Shown: positions 1 through 7,085 of the stretch, piece after piece
Position numbering within the stretch: position 1 is the stretch's first letter
Layout: the number at the start of each line of letters is the position of its first letter
Source: Actinomycetota bacterium
GTDB lineage: Bacteria > Actinomycetota > Actinomycetes > Nanopelagicales > Nanopelagicaceae
NCBI GenBank assembly: GCA_009702525.1
Contig: WLHW01000035.1
Location: forward strand, 1 to 12,234
DNA: 12,234 bases
Direction of reading: 5' to 3'
Notes under the pieces: generated by a model
What the model was told of the DNA's origin: nothing
The model's input: the letters and a program-made list of their open reading frames with translations, nothing else
The model's database searches: none
Program-made: the position numbers and the translations under genes

Positions 1-1148
1 TACACCTTTAGTTCTGGTTCGATGTTTTCAACCCACGCTAGAACTCCACCACTGACGTGACTTGCTCTGTTGTGACCCGCTGACTTAAGAATATTTAACG
101 CCGTTGCCGAACGTATTCCAACTTTACAGTACAGAATAATCTCTTTTTTCATCGGTAAGGATGCGATTGCGCTTCCATCAAAAAATTTTGACATTGGAAT
201 CAAAATAGAACCAGGGATTCGGACTAATTCAAACTCATGAGCTTCTCGAACGTCTACCAGTAAGAAATCCTTACCCTGCTGCATCCGCTCTTTTAGCTCA
301 AAAACTGAAATCTCATCACTAGATGGACTGGTACAGAACGCTTCATAGTCGTCTAGCAATTGGTGTTGGCTTGCATTCTGACTACATAAGTCACACAAAG
401 GATCCTTTTTGATTTCAATCTTCTCGAAACTCATATCCAAAGCGTTGTACATCATGAGATTGCCAATGAGCGCAGTTCCAGCTCCCGTAATAATCTTTAT
501 CGCTTCAGTTGCTTGGATCGCACCAATCGTTGCGCACAATACGCCAAGAACTCCGGCCTCTGCGCAGCTTGCGACATCTACAGCGGGCTGTGGGTGTAGA
601 CATCTATAACAAGGGCCATGTTCGGCCCAAAAAACTGTGGCTTGGCCATCGAAACGATAAATCGAACCCCATACATATGGTTTACCTAAAAGCACTGCAG
701 AGTCATTAATTAAATATCTTGTTGCAAAATTATCCGTACCATCGATAATTAAATCGTACTGCCCCAGAATTTCTAATGCGTTGCGGTTGCTCAACTCAAC
801 ATCATGAACGACAACATTTACATGTGAATTAATCTCAAGAATAGTTGCACGCGCACTCGCAGCTTTACTCTTACCAATATCGCTCTCTCCATGAAGAATC
901 TGCCGCTGGAGATTACTTTCATCTACAACATCAAAATCAACAATGCCAAGAGTCCCAATACCTGCAGCAGCTAAATACATCAAAACGGGTGAACCTAAGC
1001 CGCCTGCACCAACACATAAGACTTTTGATTTCTTCAAGCGTTCTTGACCTATTGTTGAAATATCTGGCAGCGCTAAGTGCCGGCTATAGCGGCGTGCTTC
1101 TTCAGCGCTAAGCGTGCTGCCTTGTTCAATAAGTGGCGGAATTTCCAT
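1..1148 (-). CDS. moeZ: MoeZ-type adenylyltransferase/sulfurtransferase (ThiF domain + rhodanese), 3' end cut by window edge
   Basis: The protein adenylates the C-terminal glycine of a ubiquitin-like sulfur carrier (MoaD, ThiS or CysO type) and passes sulfur to it, feeding molybdopterin, thiamine or cysteine synthesis. I translated 382 residues from ATG at 1148. The N-terminal ThiF/MoeB domain (about 20-255) has the nucleotide loop GAGGLGSP (47-54), the DGTDNF motif (136-141) and SCAEAGVLG with Cys195. Two CxxC pairs (C180/C183 and C252/C255) would bind zinc. The C-terminal rhodanese domain (about 278-382) has the active loop CKVGIR (341-346), with Cys341 as persulfide carrier. The last two bases in the window begin TA. 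Homologues end in ...VY, so the gene probably stops one codon beyond the edge. It is divergent from the TetR gene across 31 bases. I see neither a good Shine-Dalgarno nor a -10 box before this start. The sulfur-carrier partner is outside the window. Confidence 0.93.
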   Translation of the reverse strand, partial: MEIPPLIEQGSTLSAEEARRYSRHLALPDISTIGQERLKKSKVLCVGAGGLGSPVLMYLAAAGIGTLGIVDFDVVDESNLQRQILHGESDIGKSKAASARATILEINSHVNVVVHDVELSNRNALEILGQYDLIIDGTDNFATRYLINDSAVLLGKPYVWGSIYRFDGQATVFWAEHGPCYRCLHPQPAVDVASCAEAGVLGVLCATIGAIQATEAIKIITGAGTALIGNLMMYNALDMSFEKIEIKKDPLCDLCSQNASQHQLLDDYEAFCTSPSSDEISVFELKERMQQGKDFLLVDVREAHEFELVRIPGSILIPMSKFFDGSAIASLPMKKEIILYCKVGIRSATALNILKSAGHNRASHVSGGVLAWVENIEPELKV

Positions 1149-1166
1149 AGATGAGTGATTCTGCCG

Positions 1167-1172
1167 TACGAT
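1167..1172 (+). promoter_or_regulatory. Putative -10 box (TACGAT) for a leaderless TetR transcript
   Basis: TACGAT fits the actinobacterial TANNNT -10 pattern and ends 7 bases before the TetR ATG at 1180. No Shine-Dalgarno is visible, so transcription probably begins at or next to the ATG. The box overlaps the 6-base palindrome CGTACG (1165-1170). No clear -35 element is seen; that region would fall inside the 5' end of moeZ. Confidence 0.45.
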
Positions 1173-1179
1173 TCCCCTA

Positions 1180-1791
1180 ATGACTACTGCAGACACTTCT
1201 AATAAGGCTCGACTACCTCGTGACGAGCGCCGAGCCTTGCTTCTATCGGCTGCTTTAGAGGTCTTTACTGTTGCTGGATATCACTCAGCCGCGATGGATG
1301 AAATCGCTGATCGTGCAAATGTAAGTAAGCCGGTTCTTTATCAACATTTTCCTTCAAAACTAGAGCTCTACTTAGCAGTTTTAGATTTACATATTGATTC
1401 GCTAGTTTTTGAAATCCAAAAAGCAATTGCATCTACACCCGATAATGCAAATCGTGTTCATGCAACCGTAGATGCATATTTTACTTTTATTGAAAAAGAG
1501 GGTGAAGCTTTTAGATTACTCTTTGAAAGCGATATGAGTGTTGAACCATCAGTACGAGAGCGTCTGAATCGAATGACTTATGACTGTGCAGCTGCAGCAA
1601 GTGCGGTTATTTCTATTGATACTGGTCTTCCAAAAGAGGCTTCGATGCTCCTTGGTGTTGGAATGATTGGGTATGCACAAGTCACCGCACGTCATTGGCT
1701 GGACCGAGATAGCACGTTAACTCGCGAGCAAGCAGTAGAACTCGTCAATAACCTCATGTGGAGAGGTATTTCTGGTTTCCCACGCAATTAA
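1180..1791 (+). CDS. TetR/AcrR-family transcriptional regulator
   Basis: This is a 203-residue one-component repressor-type protein of normal length for the family. The N-terminal TetR DNA-binding domain spans about residues 15-62. It shows the family pattern of a first helix (LLSAALEVFTVAGYHSAAMD) followed by EIADRANVSKPVLYQHFPSK, where the recognition helix is about 48-57. The C-terminal two thirds is helical and would bind a ligand and dimerise; nothing in it names the ligand. It faces moeZ across 31 bases and lies 19 bases before DUF3107. The same trio with a downstream helicase is conserved in mycobacteria (Rv3208 region, from memory), so it may control moeZ, itself or the helicase. The start at 1180 follows a leaderless-type -10 box. 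Confidence 0.9.
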   Translation: MTTADTSNKARLPRDERRALLLSAALEVFTVAGYHSAAMDEIADRANVSKPVLYQHFPSKLELYLAVLDLHIDSLVFEIQKAIASTPDNANRVHATVDAYFTFIEKEGEAFRLLFESDMSVEPSVRERLNRMTYDCAAAASAVISIDTGLPKEASMLLGVGMIGYAQVTARHWLDRDSTLTREQAVELVNNLMWRGISGFPRN

Positions 1792-1798
1792 AGGCCGA

Positions 1799-1804
1799 TA
1801 GGAT
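1799..1804 (+). promoter_or_regulatory. Putative -10 box (TAGGAT) upstream of DUF3107; overlaps a possible AGGA ribosome site
   Basis: TAGGAT fits TANNNT and ends exactly 6 bases before ATG at 1811, suggesting the small gene can be transcribed on its own as a leaderless mRNA. The same bases contain AGGA (1800-1803), 7 bases before the ATG, which could act as a weak Shine-Dalgarno on a transcript read through from TetR. The sequence alone cannot separate the two readings. Confidence 0.35.
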
Positions 1805-1810
1805 TAGAAC

Positions 1811-2068
1811 ATGAGTACAAAGAAAATCGACTCGACTGTAAAGTCAGAGGTCCGGATCGCTGTTACGCGAGTTGCCTCTGATTTGGTTTTTGAGAGCACC
1901 CAGACTGCTACCGACATTAAGACTGCAGTGGCCGATGCACTTGCATCCGGTAAGCCACTGACATTAACCGATGCTCGCGGACACGAAATAATTGTTCCTG
2001 CAGACAAAATCGGCTACGTCGAGGTCGGCGAAGCCGCATCTCGTCGCGTCGGTTTCGGCGCTGCATAA
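1811..2068 (+). CDS. DUF3107 small actinobacterial protein
   Basis: This is an 85-residue soluble protein of unknown function. The core (about 13-83) matches the DUF3107 pattern I know from actinobacteria: a strand-rich start (EVRIAVTRVASDLVFES), a helix (ATDIKTAVADALA), LTLTDARGHEIIVPADKIGYVEVGE split by short turns, and the closing RRVGFG. M. tuberculosis has a homologue (TB9.4, Rv3208A, from memory) in the same place, between a TetR gene and a helicase. It has no signal peptide or membrane segment. The first 12 residues (MSTKKIDSTVKS) are longer than in typical homologues, but no other ATG or GTG fits. It ends one base before the helicase start, implying coupled translation and perhaps a shared role. 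The function is unknown. Confidence 0.85.
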   Translation: MSTKKIDSTVKSEVRIAVTRVASDLVFESTQTATDIKTAVADALASGKPLTLTDARGHEIIVPADKIGYVEVGEAASRRVGFGAA

Positions 2069-2069
2069 G

Positions 2070-3410
2070 GTGGCAAATACTTTCGCTGATCTTCCACTTC
2101 GTCCCGAAACGATTGAAGCTCTTCACGCACATGGGTTCATTGCCCCCTTTGCCATTCAAGAGATGGTGCTTCCGATTGCTCTCAGTGATGGAGATGTAAT
2201 TGGTCAAGCAAAAACCGGAACTGGAAAAACTTTAGCCTTTGGAATTCCAGTTATTGAGCGCGTAATTGCACCAAATGATTCAGAGTGGGAAGATTTTGCA
2301 AATAAGGGAATGCCTCAAGTATTGATCGTTGTTCCAACGCGCGAACTATGTACTCAAGTTACGCGCGATATCGAAGAGTTAGCTGCTCATCGTGGAATCA
2401 GAACCCTGGCTGTCTATGGAGGGCGTGCATTTGAGCCCCAAATTGAAGCCTTGCAAGCCGGTGTAGAAATTGTGGTTGGAACCCCTGGCCGCCTTCTAGA
2501 TCTATCGCGACAAGGCCAATTAAAACTTAAAGAAGTTTCACGCCTTGTACTCGATGAAGCCGACGAGATGTTAGATCTTGGATTCTTACCTGATGTTGAA
2601 AAGATTTTAGCTAATACGCCCAATAGAGCTCAGACGATGCTCTTTTCGGCCACCATGCCGGGTGACATCATCGCACTTGCCCGACGCTTTATGAATCAAC
2701 CGATTCACATTCGTACTCAAGATAGTGAAGATGAAGGCGCAGTTGTAACACGTATTAAGCAGCATGTTTTGCGCGCACATGCGATGGATAAAATTGAAAT
2801 GTTAGCTCGAATTTTGCAAGCCGATGGCCGTGGACCAACAATTGTTTTTTGTCGCACTAAACGCACATGTCAAAAAACCGCTGATGACCTACTCGAGCGT
2901 GGCTTTCGTGCCGCCACAATTCATGGTGATTTAGGTCAAGGGGCTCGTGAAAAAGCTTTAGGTGACTTCAAAGCTGGAAAATCAGATGTACTTGTAGCAA
3001 CTGATGTTGCTGCACGTGGAATTGATATTGAAGGAATTACACACGTCATCAACTATCAGTGCCCTGAAGATGAGAAGACTTACGTGCACCGAATTGGCCG
3101 TACAGCGCGCGCAGGCGCTGATGGTATTGCAGTTACTTTTGTTGACTGGGATGAACTTGCGCGGTGGAAGATGATTAATCAAACTTTAGATCTCGGTTTG
3201 GCCGAGCCTGAAGAGACTTATTCTTCTTCTCCCCATCTCTATGAAGTTCTAAATATTCCTGCTGGCTCTACCGGTCGGATGACTAAAGCTAAACCTGTTG
3301 TAAGAGTTGAAAACAAAGCACCTGTAAAACGTGCTCCGGCTAAAGCTTCTGCCCCAAAAGAGAAGACTGAGCGAACAAGAACTCGAACTAAGAAATTTAA
3401 AGAGAGCTAG
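2070..3410 (+). CDS. DEAD-box ATP-dependent RNA helicase (RhlE-like)
   Basis: This cytoplasmic RNA-unwinding ATPase probably acts in ribosome assembly or mRNA turnover. I start it at GTG 2070, one base after the DUF3107 stop, giving 446 residues beginning MANTFADLPL, as homologues do. The frame stays open 26 codons further upstream, but those overlap DUF3107. All DEAD-box motifs are present: Q motif (about 10-35), motif I AKTGTGKT (47-54), Ia PTREL (89-93), TPGR (138-141), DEAD (162-165), SAT (193-195), IVFCRTKR in the second RecA domain, V ATDVAARGID (310-319) and VI HRIGRTARAG (340-349). The last 40 residues form a Lys/Arg/Ala-rich tail (KAPVKRAPAKASAPKEK region) that probably grips RNA non-specifically. 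Its stop codon overlaps that of the convergent marC gene. Confidence 0.93.
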   Translation: MANTFADLPLRPETIEALHAHGFIAPFAIQEMVLPIALSDGDVIGQAKTGTGKTLAFGIPVIERVIAPNDSEWEDFANKGMPQVLIVVPTRELCTQVTRDIEELAAHRGIRTLAVYGGRAFEPQIEALQAGVEIVVGTPGRLLDLSRQGQLKLKEVSRLVLDEADEMLDLGFLPDVEKILANTPNRAQTMLFSATMPGDIIALARRFMNQPIHIRTQDSEDEGAVVTRIKQHVLRAHAMDKIEMLARILQADGRGPTIVFCRTKRTCQKTADDLLERGFRAATIHGDLGQGAREKALGDFKAGKSDVLVATDVAARGIDIEGITHVINYQCPEDEKTYVHRIGRTARAGADGIAVTFVDWDELARWKMINQTLDLGLAEPEETYSSSPHLYEVLNIPAGSTGRMTKAKPVVRVENKAPVKRAPAKASAPKEKTERTRTRTKKFKES

Positions 3411-4027
3411 GCAGCAACAAAGATACGAATCGCATCAACCAGCATCTGAACGGCAATAGCTGCAAGCAATAATCCTGCGATTCGAGCCACTAGTGTCACG
3501 CCGGATTCTTTAATAACTTTCAAGATTGCCGTAGACGCCATCAACGCGCCAGCAATTGCAATATGGACTGCAACAATTGCACCGACTAAGCCCGCAATCA
3601 TGGCAGCACTATCGGCCTGCTGAACAAAGATCATCGTCGCAACAATTGCACCCGGGCCGGCCAGCAGTGGAGTTCCAAGTGGGACTAAGGCAATATTTGA
3701 GTCCGAGCTCGAATTTCTACCGCCCCCTTTGCCGCCAGTTAATAGATCCAGCGAAATAAGTAAGAGTAATAGTGCACCGGCAGCTTGAAGTGCTGCCATA
3801 GAAACATTTAAGTAACTGAGAATAAATCGGCCAAATAATGCAAAGAGTGTGATGACAAAAAATGAAACCGAAGCCGCTTTTAAAGCCAGCTTACGTCGCT
3901 CTTGTGCAGGTTTATGGGCAACCAGGGCTAAGAAAATCGGTGTAGCACCAGGTGGATCCATAATTACGAAGAGAGTTACGAAGGATTGGATCGCAAAGGT
4001 CAGTGCGCTTATCTGAGCTACTTTCAT
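3407..4027 (-). CDS. MarC-family integral membrane protein
   Basis: This is a 206-residue polytopic inner-membrane protein of the MarC/UPF0056 family. Six hydrophobic segments lie near residues 8-24, 49-68, 76-96, 114-135, 141-163 and 182-202. Family landmarks are FVIMDPPGATPIFLAL (20-35), where most homologues have DPxGxxPxF, GTPLLAGPGAI (118-128) and ARIAGLLLAAIAVQ (181-194). A Gly/Ser-rich loop (98-110) separates helices 3 and 4. The biochemical function of the family is not settled: the old link to multiple antibiotic resistance was withdrawn for E. coli MarC. It is the last gene of the DMT-PHP-MarC run. Its ATG overlaps the PHP stop by 4 bases (ATGA), so translation is probably coupled. 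Its TAG stop shares CTAG with the helicase stop on the other strand. Confidence 0.88.
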   Translation of the reverse strand: MKVAQISALTFAIQSFVTLFVIMDPPGATPIFLALVAHKPAQERRKLALKAASVSFFVITLFALFGRFILSYLNVSMAALQAAGALLLLLISLDLLTGGKGGGRNSSSDSNIALVPLGTPLLAGPGAIVATMIFVQQADSAAMIAGLVGAIVAVHIAIAGALMASTAILKVIKESGVTLVARIAGLLLAAIAVQMLVDAIRIFVAA

Positions 4028-4869
4028 GCTCTCACTACCCTTCGACTATTCGATTGAGCTTCAAGTCTTTCCCACTGATCTGGGCTAGTCCCACACTCAC
4101 CTAACGAATTGAGTTTACCGCTTCCGTGATAGTCGCTGGCACCGGTTATTACTAAATCAAGATCTAGTGCAATCCCACGCAACATTGCTCTCTCATCAGG
4201 GTTTTGATCGCGGTGATCAACTTCAATTCCATTCAAACCAGCATCTACTAAGCTCTTAAAATCTGAAGCTTGTAGAATTTTTCCTCTCAGTGAAGCGAAC
4301 GGGTGGGCGATTACTGCAACTCCCCCAGCGCTTCGAATGATTCCAATCGCATCCTCTGGAGTTGGCGCTGCATGAGAGACATAAAACTGGGAATCATTGT
4401 TGAGCATTCCTTGAAATGCCTCATCGCGAGATTTAATTATTCCTTTATTCACTAGGGCATCTGCAAGATGTGGGCGGCCCAAAGTTGCTCCTTCCGGAAG
4501 GGCTGCGTAAACATCCTCCATTGCAATATCTATGCCGGCCTGACGCATTTTTTCAATCATTGTGCGCATTCGGGGCAGTCGACCATCACGAGTTTCTTCA
4601 AGCATGGTTTGCATCTGTTTGTCTTCACCGTCAAAGAGCAAGCCAAGCATATGAACGCTAATGCCATCGTTAGTTAAGCAGGAAATTTCACTGCCTAAAG
4701 CTAAACCAAGTGTTCCTCTTAAGCTTTCGGTGGCCTCTACCCAACCAGAAGTCGTATCGTGATCAGTAACTCCAATGACACTCATCCCTAATGAAATAGC
4801 CTTATTAATTAGCTCTCTTGGGGAATCGGTACCATCACTTTTATTTGTATGGGTATGTAAATCAATCAT
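4024..4869 (-). CDS. PHP-domain metal-dependent phosphoesterase (RNase AM / TrpH-like)
   Basis: This 281-residue cytosolic enzyme has the PHP metal-site ladder in order: HTHT (H5, H7) with D12, TDHD (D36, H37, D38), GSEIS (E61), VHMLGL (H73), GRPH (H134), AHPF (H189) and SDYHG (D246, H248). The ladder is complete, so I expect activity. The layout, including VHMLGL and GRPHLADALV, follows the E. coli YciV/TrpH family. Members act as a 5'-3' exoribonuclease (RNase AM, trimming rRNA 5' ends) and on 3',5'-bisphosphonucleotides. Whether the actinobacterial enzyme prefers RNA or small nucleotides cannot be read from the sequence. It overlaps its neighbours by 4 bases on both sides (DMT stop over this ATG; this stop over marC ATG), with no Shine-Dalgarno, so reinitiation is likely. 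Confidence 0.87.
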   Translation of the reverse strand: MIDLHTHTNKSDGTDSPRELINKAISLGMSVIGVTDHDTTSGWVEATESLRGTLGLALGSEISCLTNDGISVHMLGLLFDGEDKQMQTMLEETRDGRLPRMRTMIEKMRQAGIDIAMEDVYAALPEGATLGRPHLADALVNKGIIKSRDEAFQGMLNNDSQFYVSHAAPTPEDAIGIIRSAGGVAVIAHPFASLRGKILQASDFKSLVDAGLNGIEVDHRDQNPDERAMLRGIALDLDLVITGASDYHGSGKLNSLGECGTSPDQWERLEAQSNSRRVVRA

Positions 4870-5789
4870 GGTGTTATTTCGTTTTGATTTGCTCGACTAC
4901 GGGTAACCACGAGAACGCAGCCAATCAAGATAAGTGCAATCCCCGGAAGAATTCCAAGCGGTGGCTTCTGACCGATCCACCAAATTGCAAGAATAGAACT
5001 TACTGGAACTTCAAAAAAAATAATCAAAGATACGATGGCTGGTGAAACGCGTTTTAGGGCTGAATTAAACATGGTATGACCAAGTATCTGAGCACCTAAA
5101 ATCAGACCAAGCAGAATCCACCACTCGCGCGCGGTGAAATTAAATAGTGCCACACCAGAAATTAATGCCACTGGCAGAACAGTAATTGCGCAAACAAAAT
5201 AACAGATTGTTGTGTACGTAGCGGTTTCTAAAGTTCGCTGTGCTCTTGAACCGGCCATCATGTATAGGGCAGCTAATGCTGCAGAGATCAACGCAGCAAT
5301 ATCACCAAGAAAAGATTTGAATGAAATGTGAAGATCTACACCAGAGATGAGTAACACTCCGGAAAAGCTGACTATCATTCCGAGCCAAACTGATGAAGGG
5401 ATATGACCTCCACTTAATTTCACAAAAAGTGCGGCAAAGATTGGTTGTAAAGCTACAAGGGCCGTTCCGGCAGCGACAGTTGTCCATCGCATTGCAAGAA
5501 AAAAACCAATGAAGTGAACTGCTAGAACCACACCAGCAGTAATAGCCCACCTAACACCTTCTCGGTGGGCTCGGTGCTTAAGCGCAAAGGGCAGAGTTAA
5601 TAGCGCTCCCCCCAAATTTCTCCAGAAGATTAAGGTTGTAATGGGCATGGCGCTCATTGCAATAAGTGGACCAGAGGTACCGATTCCAACGATTCCAAGA
5701 CCTAAGCGAATTAGGTCTGGTCGGGCTGGGATCGCGGTATGACTGTCGCGATCGTGTTGCCTATTCTGCAATTGTTCGCCTGCACTCAT
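4866..5789 (-). CDS. DMT-superfamily permease (two EamA domains)
   Basis: This 307-residue inner-membrane protein has about ten hydrophobic helices after a hydrophilic, probably cytoplasmic, leader of about 25 residues. It has the two-fold EamA repeat: the first half includes TTLIFWRNLGGALLTLPFAL, with the conserved Arg after helix 2, and TALVALQPIFAALF. The second half includes ALISAALAALYMMAG and SLIIFFEVPVSSILAIWW. The superfamily exports or imports amino acids, nucleobases and related metabolites; the substrate here is unknown. It is the first gene of the minus-strand run with PHP and marC, and its stop overlaps the PHP start by 4 bases. The ATG at 5789 is supported by a -10-like TACCTT ending 6 bases upstream, so the mRNA is probably leaderless. 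Confidence 0.88.
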   Translation of the reverse strand: MSAGEQLQNRQHDRDSHTAIPARPDLIRLGLGIVGIGTSGPLIAMSAMPITTLIFWRNLGGALLTLPFALKHRAHREGVRWAITAGVVLAVHFIGFFLAMRWTTVAAGTALVALQPIFAALFVKLSGGHIPSSVWLGMIVSFSGVLLISGVDLHISFKSFLGDIAALISAALAALYMMAGSRAQRTLETATYTTICYFVCAITVLPVALISGVALFNFTAREWWILLGLILGAQILGHTMFNSALKRVSPAIVSLIIFFEVPVSSILAIWWIGQKPPLGILPGIALILIGCVLVVTRSRANQNEITP

Positions 5790-5795
5790 GAGGTA

Positions 5796-5801
5796 AAGGT
5801 A
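5796..5801 (-). promoter_or_regulatory. Putative -10 box (TACCTT) for the DMT-PHP-marC run
   Basis: Read on the minus strand, TACCTT fits TANNNT and is followed by TACCTC and then the DMT ATG at 5789, a 6-base spacing typical of a leaderless start. It shares its first two bases (the TA step at 5800-5801) with the opposing -10 box for the MgtE_N gene. A weak TTGCCG (5817-5822, minus strand) lies 15 bases further upstream as a possible -35. Confidence 0.5.
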
Positions 5802-5805
5802 CCCT
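5800..5805 (+). promoter_or_regulatory. Putative -10 box (TACCCT) for the MgtE_N-DUF1003 pair
   Basis: TACCCT fits TANNNT and is followed by TAACCC and the ATG at 5812, again with 6 bases between. It overlaps the minus-strand box at 5796-5801, so the two promoters form one near-symmetric element centred on GGTACC. No convincing -35 is visible; any such element would lie in the DMT coding sequence. Confidence 0.5.
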
Positions 5806-5811
5806 TAACCC

Positions 5812-7083
5812 ATGAGCGGCAATCTCCTAAACCGAGTATTTCTCGCCCGTCTTGCAGGCACCGCAGTTTTCGACCCCAATGGTGATCCAGTAGGAAAGGT
5901 GCGAGATGCTGTGGCGACCCTTCGCACTAATAACTTACCGCCACGAGTTCTTGGCTTAGTCGTAGAAGTTCCACTTCGCCGACGTGTATTTGTCCCAATC
6001 ACTCGGGTCACCTCGATTGAGAGCGGGGCGGTTGTAATTACTGGACTATTGAACATGCGCCGCTATGAGACACGTCCTGGCGAAGTGTTGATTTTGGGCG
6101 ACATGCTCGATCGCTCAATCACACATATCGCATCAAGTGAACGTGTAATTGTTGAAGACATGGGAATGGAACAAAATCGAACCGGTGATTGGCTCATTAA
6201 TCGTGTTCATATCATGCGTCCTGGTCGTGGACTGCGTCGTAAAGGTGCAACTTCAACAGTTGCTTGGGAAGAAGTGGTTGGTTTTGCCCATACCGAACAA
6301 AATCAGGGTGTCACAAACTTACTTTCAACACTTTCAAATCTACGTGCCGCAGATCTAGCAACTGTACTTCAGGATTTGCCAGCGAAGCGCCGCGTTGAAA
6401 TTGCTGGCGCTTTAGATGACGAACGTCTTGCCGATGTTTTAGAGGAAATGGATGAAGCCGATCGTGTTGCACTGCTTGAAGCCCTAGAAGGTGAGCGAGC
6501 TGCAGATGTTTTAGGTGAGATGGATCCAGATGATGCCGCCGATTTACTTCGCGAAATCGGACAAGAACGTGCCGAAGCGCTTTTAGAGTTGATGGAACCA
6601 GAGGATGCTGAAGATGTTTTGCGCCTGATGACGTATGAAGATTATTCAGCTGGTGGAATGATGACTACGGAGCCAATTGTTATGAGTGCAGATTATTCAG
6701 TTGCAGATGCACTCGCTGCAGTTCGGCAAAAAGAGATTTCCCCTGCGTTAGCATCACAAATTTTTATCTGCCGTCAACCACTTGAAACTCCTACTGGACG
6801 TTTTATTGGAACGGTTCATTATCAACGCTTATTGCGCGAACCACCATCTATTTTACTTGGCTCAATTGTTGATACCGATTCTAAAGGCGTAAAGCCAGAT
6901 GCATCCCTGCATGAGGTTTCTTCACATTTAGCAAGTTACAACATGCTCTCACTTCCGGTGATTGATGCCAACGAACGTTTATTAGGTGCAATAACTGTCG
7001 ATGATGTTTTGGACCACTTGCTGCCAGATAACTGGCGTCATGATCACCGTGAGAAATCGCCCGTCGCATATAAGGAGGTCTAA
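5812..7083 (+). CDS. Soluble PRC-barrel / MgtE_N / tandem CBS protein without a permease domain
   Basis: This 423-residue protein is hydrophilic throughout. Residues about 8-80 and 90-160 look like two PRC-barrel-type beta modules (RLAGTAVFDPNGDPVGKV; VPITRVTSIE). Residues 175-275 form an MgtE_N-type helical repeat, visible as near-24-residue units (LADVLEEMDEADRVALLEAL, AADVLGEMDPDDAADLLREI, AEALLELMEPEDAEDVLRLM). Residues about 284-345 and 348-403 are paired CBS domains ending ITVDDVLDHLLPDNW, much like the Mg2+-sensing part of MgtE. The MgtE membrane channel is absent; the protein ends 20 residues after CBS2. M. tuberculosis Rv1232c has the same form (from memory). The next gene encodes a membrane protein with coupled spacing, so I infer that this is a cytosolic Mg2+ or nucleotide sensor acting on a partner. 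Confidence 0.87.
   Translation: MSGNLLNRVFLARLAGTAVFDPNGDPVGKVRDAVATLRTNNLPPRVLGLVVEVPLRRRVFVPITRVTSIESGAVVITGLLNMRRYETRPGEVLILGDMLDRSITHIASSERVIVEDMGMEQNRTGDWLINRVHIMRPGRGLRRKGATSTVAWEEVVGFAHTEQNQGVTNLLSTLSNLRAADLATVLQDLPAKRRVEIAGALDDERLADVLEEMDEADRVALLEALEGERAADVLGEMDPDDAADLLREIGQERAEALLELMEPEDAEDVLRLMTYEDYSAGGMMTTEPIVMSADYSVADALAAVRQKEISPALASQIFICRQPLETPTGRFIGTVHYQRLLREPPSILLGSIVDTDSKGVKPDASLHEVSSHLASYNMLSLPVIDANERLLGAITVDDVLDHLLPDNWRHDHREKSPVAYKEV
7072..7078 (+). promoter_or_regulatory. Strong Shine-Dalgarno (AAGGAGG) for the DUF1003 gene
   Basis: AAGGAGG lies inside the last codons of the MgtE_N gene and ends 7 bases before the DUF1003 ATG at 7086. It is the only near-perfect anti-16S match I see before a start in this window; the other starts are SD-poor or overlap the upstream gene. 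It fixes the DUF1003 start and predicts efficient independent initiation on the shared mRNA. Confidence 0.8.
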
Positions 7084-7085
7084 GA

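Noticed and set aside
845..1111. Plus-strand open frame of 88 codons opposite moeZ
   Set aside because: It is a shadow of the moeZ coding sequence: low-complexity composition, no recognisable domain, and moeZ is clearly read on the minus strand.
1165..1170. CGTACG palindrome in the moeZ/TetR gap as a TetR operator
   Set aside because: The symmetry stops at 6 bases; flanking bases do not match. TetR operators are usually longer inverted repeats, so this is not supported.
1992..2069. 26-codon N-terminal extension of the helicase frame
   Set aside because: It overlaps DUF3107 in another frame, and the extra residues do not resemble helicase sequence. GTG at 2070 gives the expected family start (MANTFADLPL).
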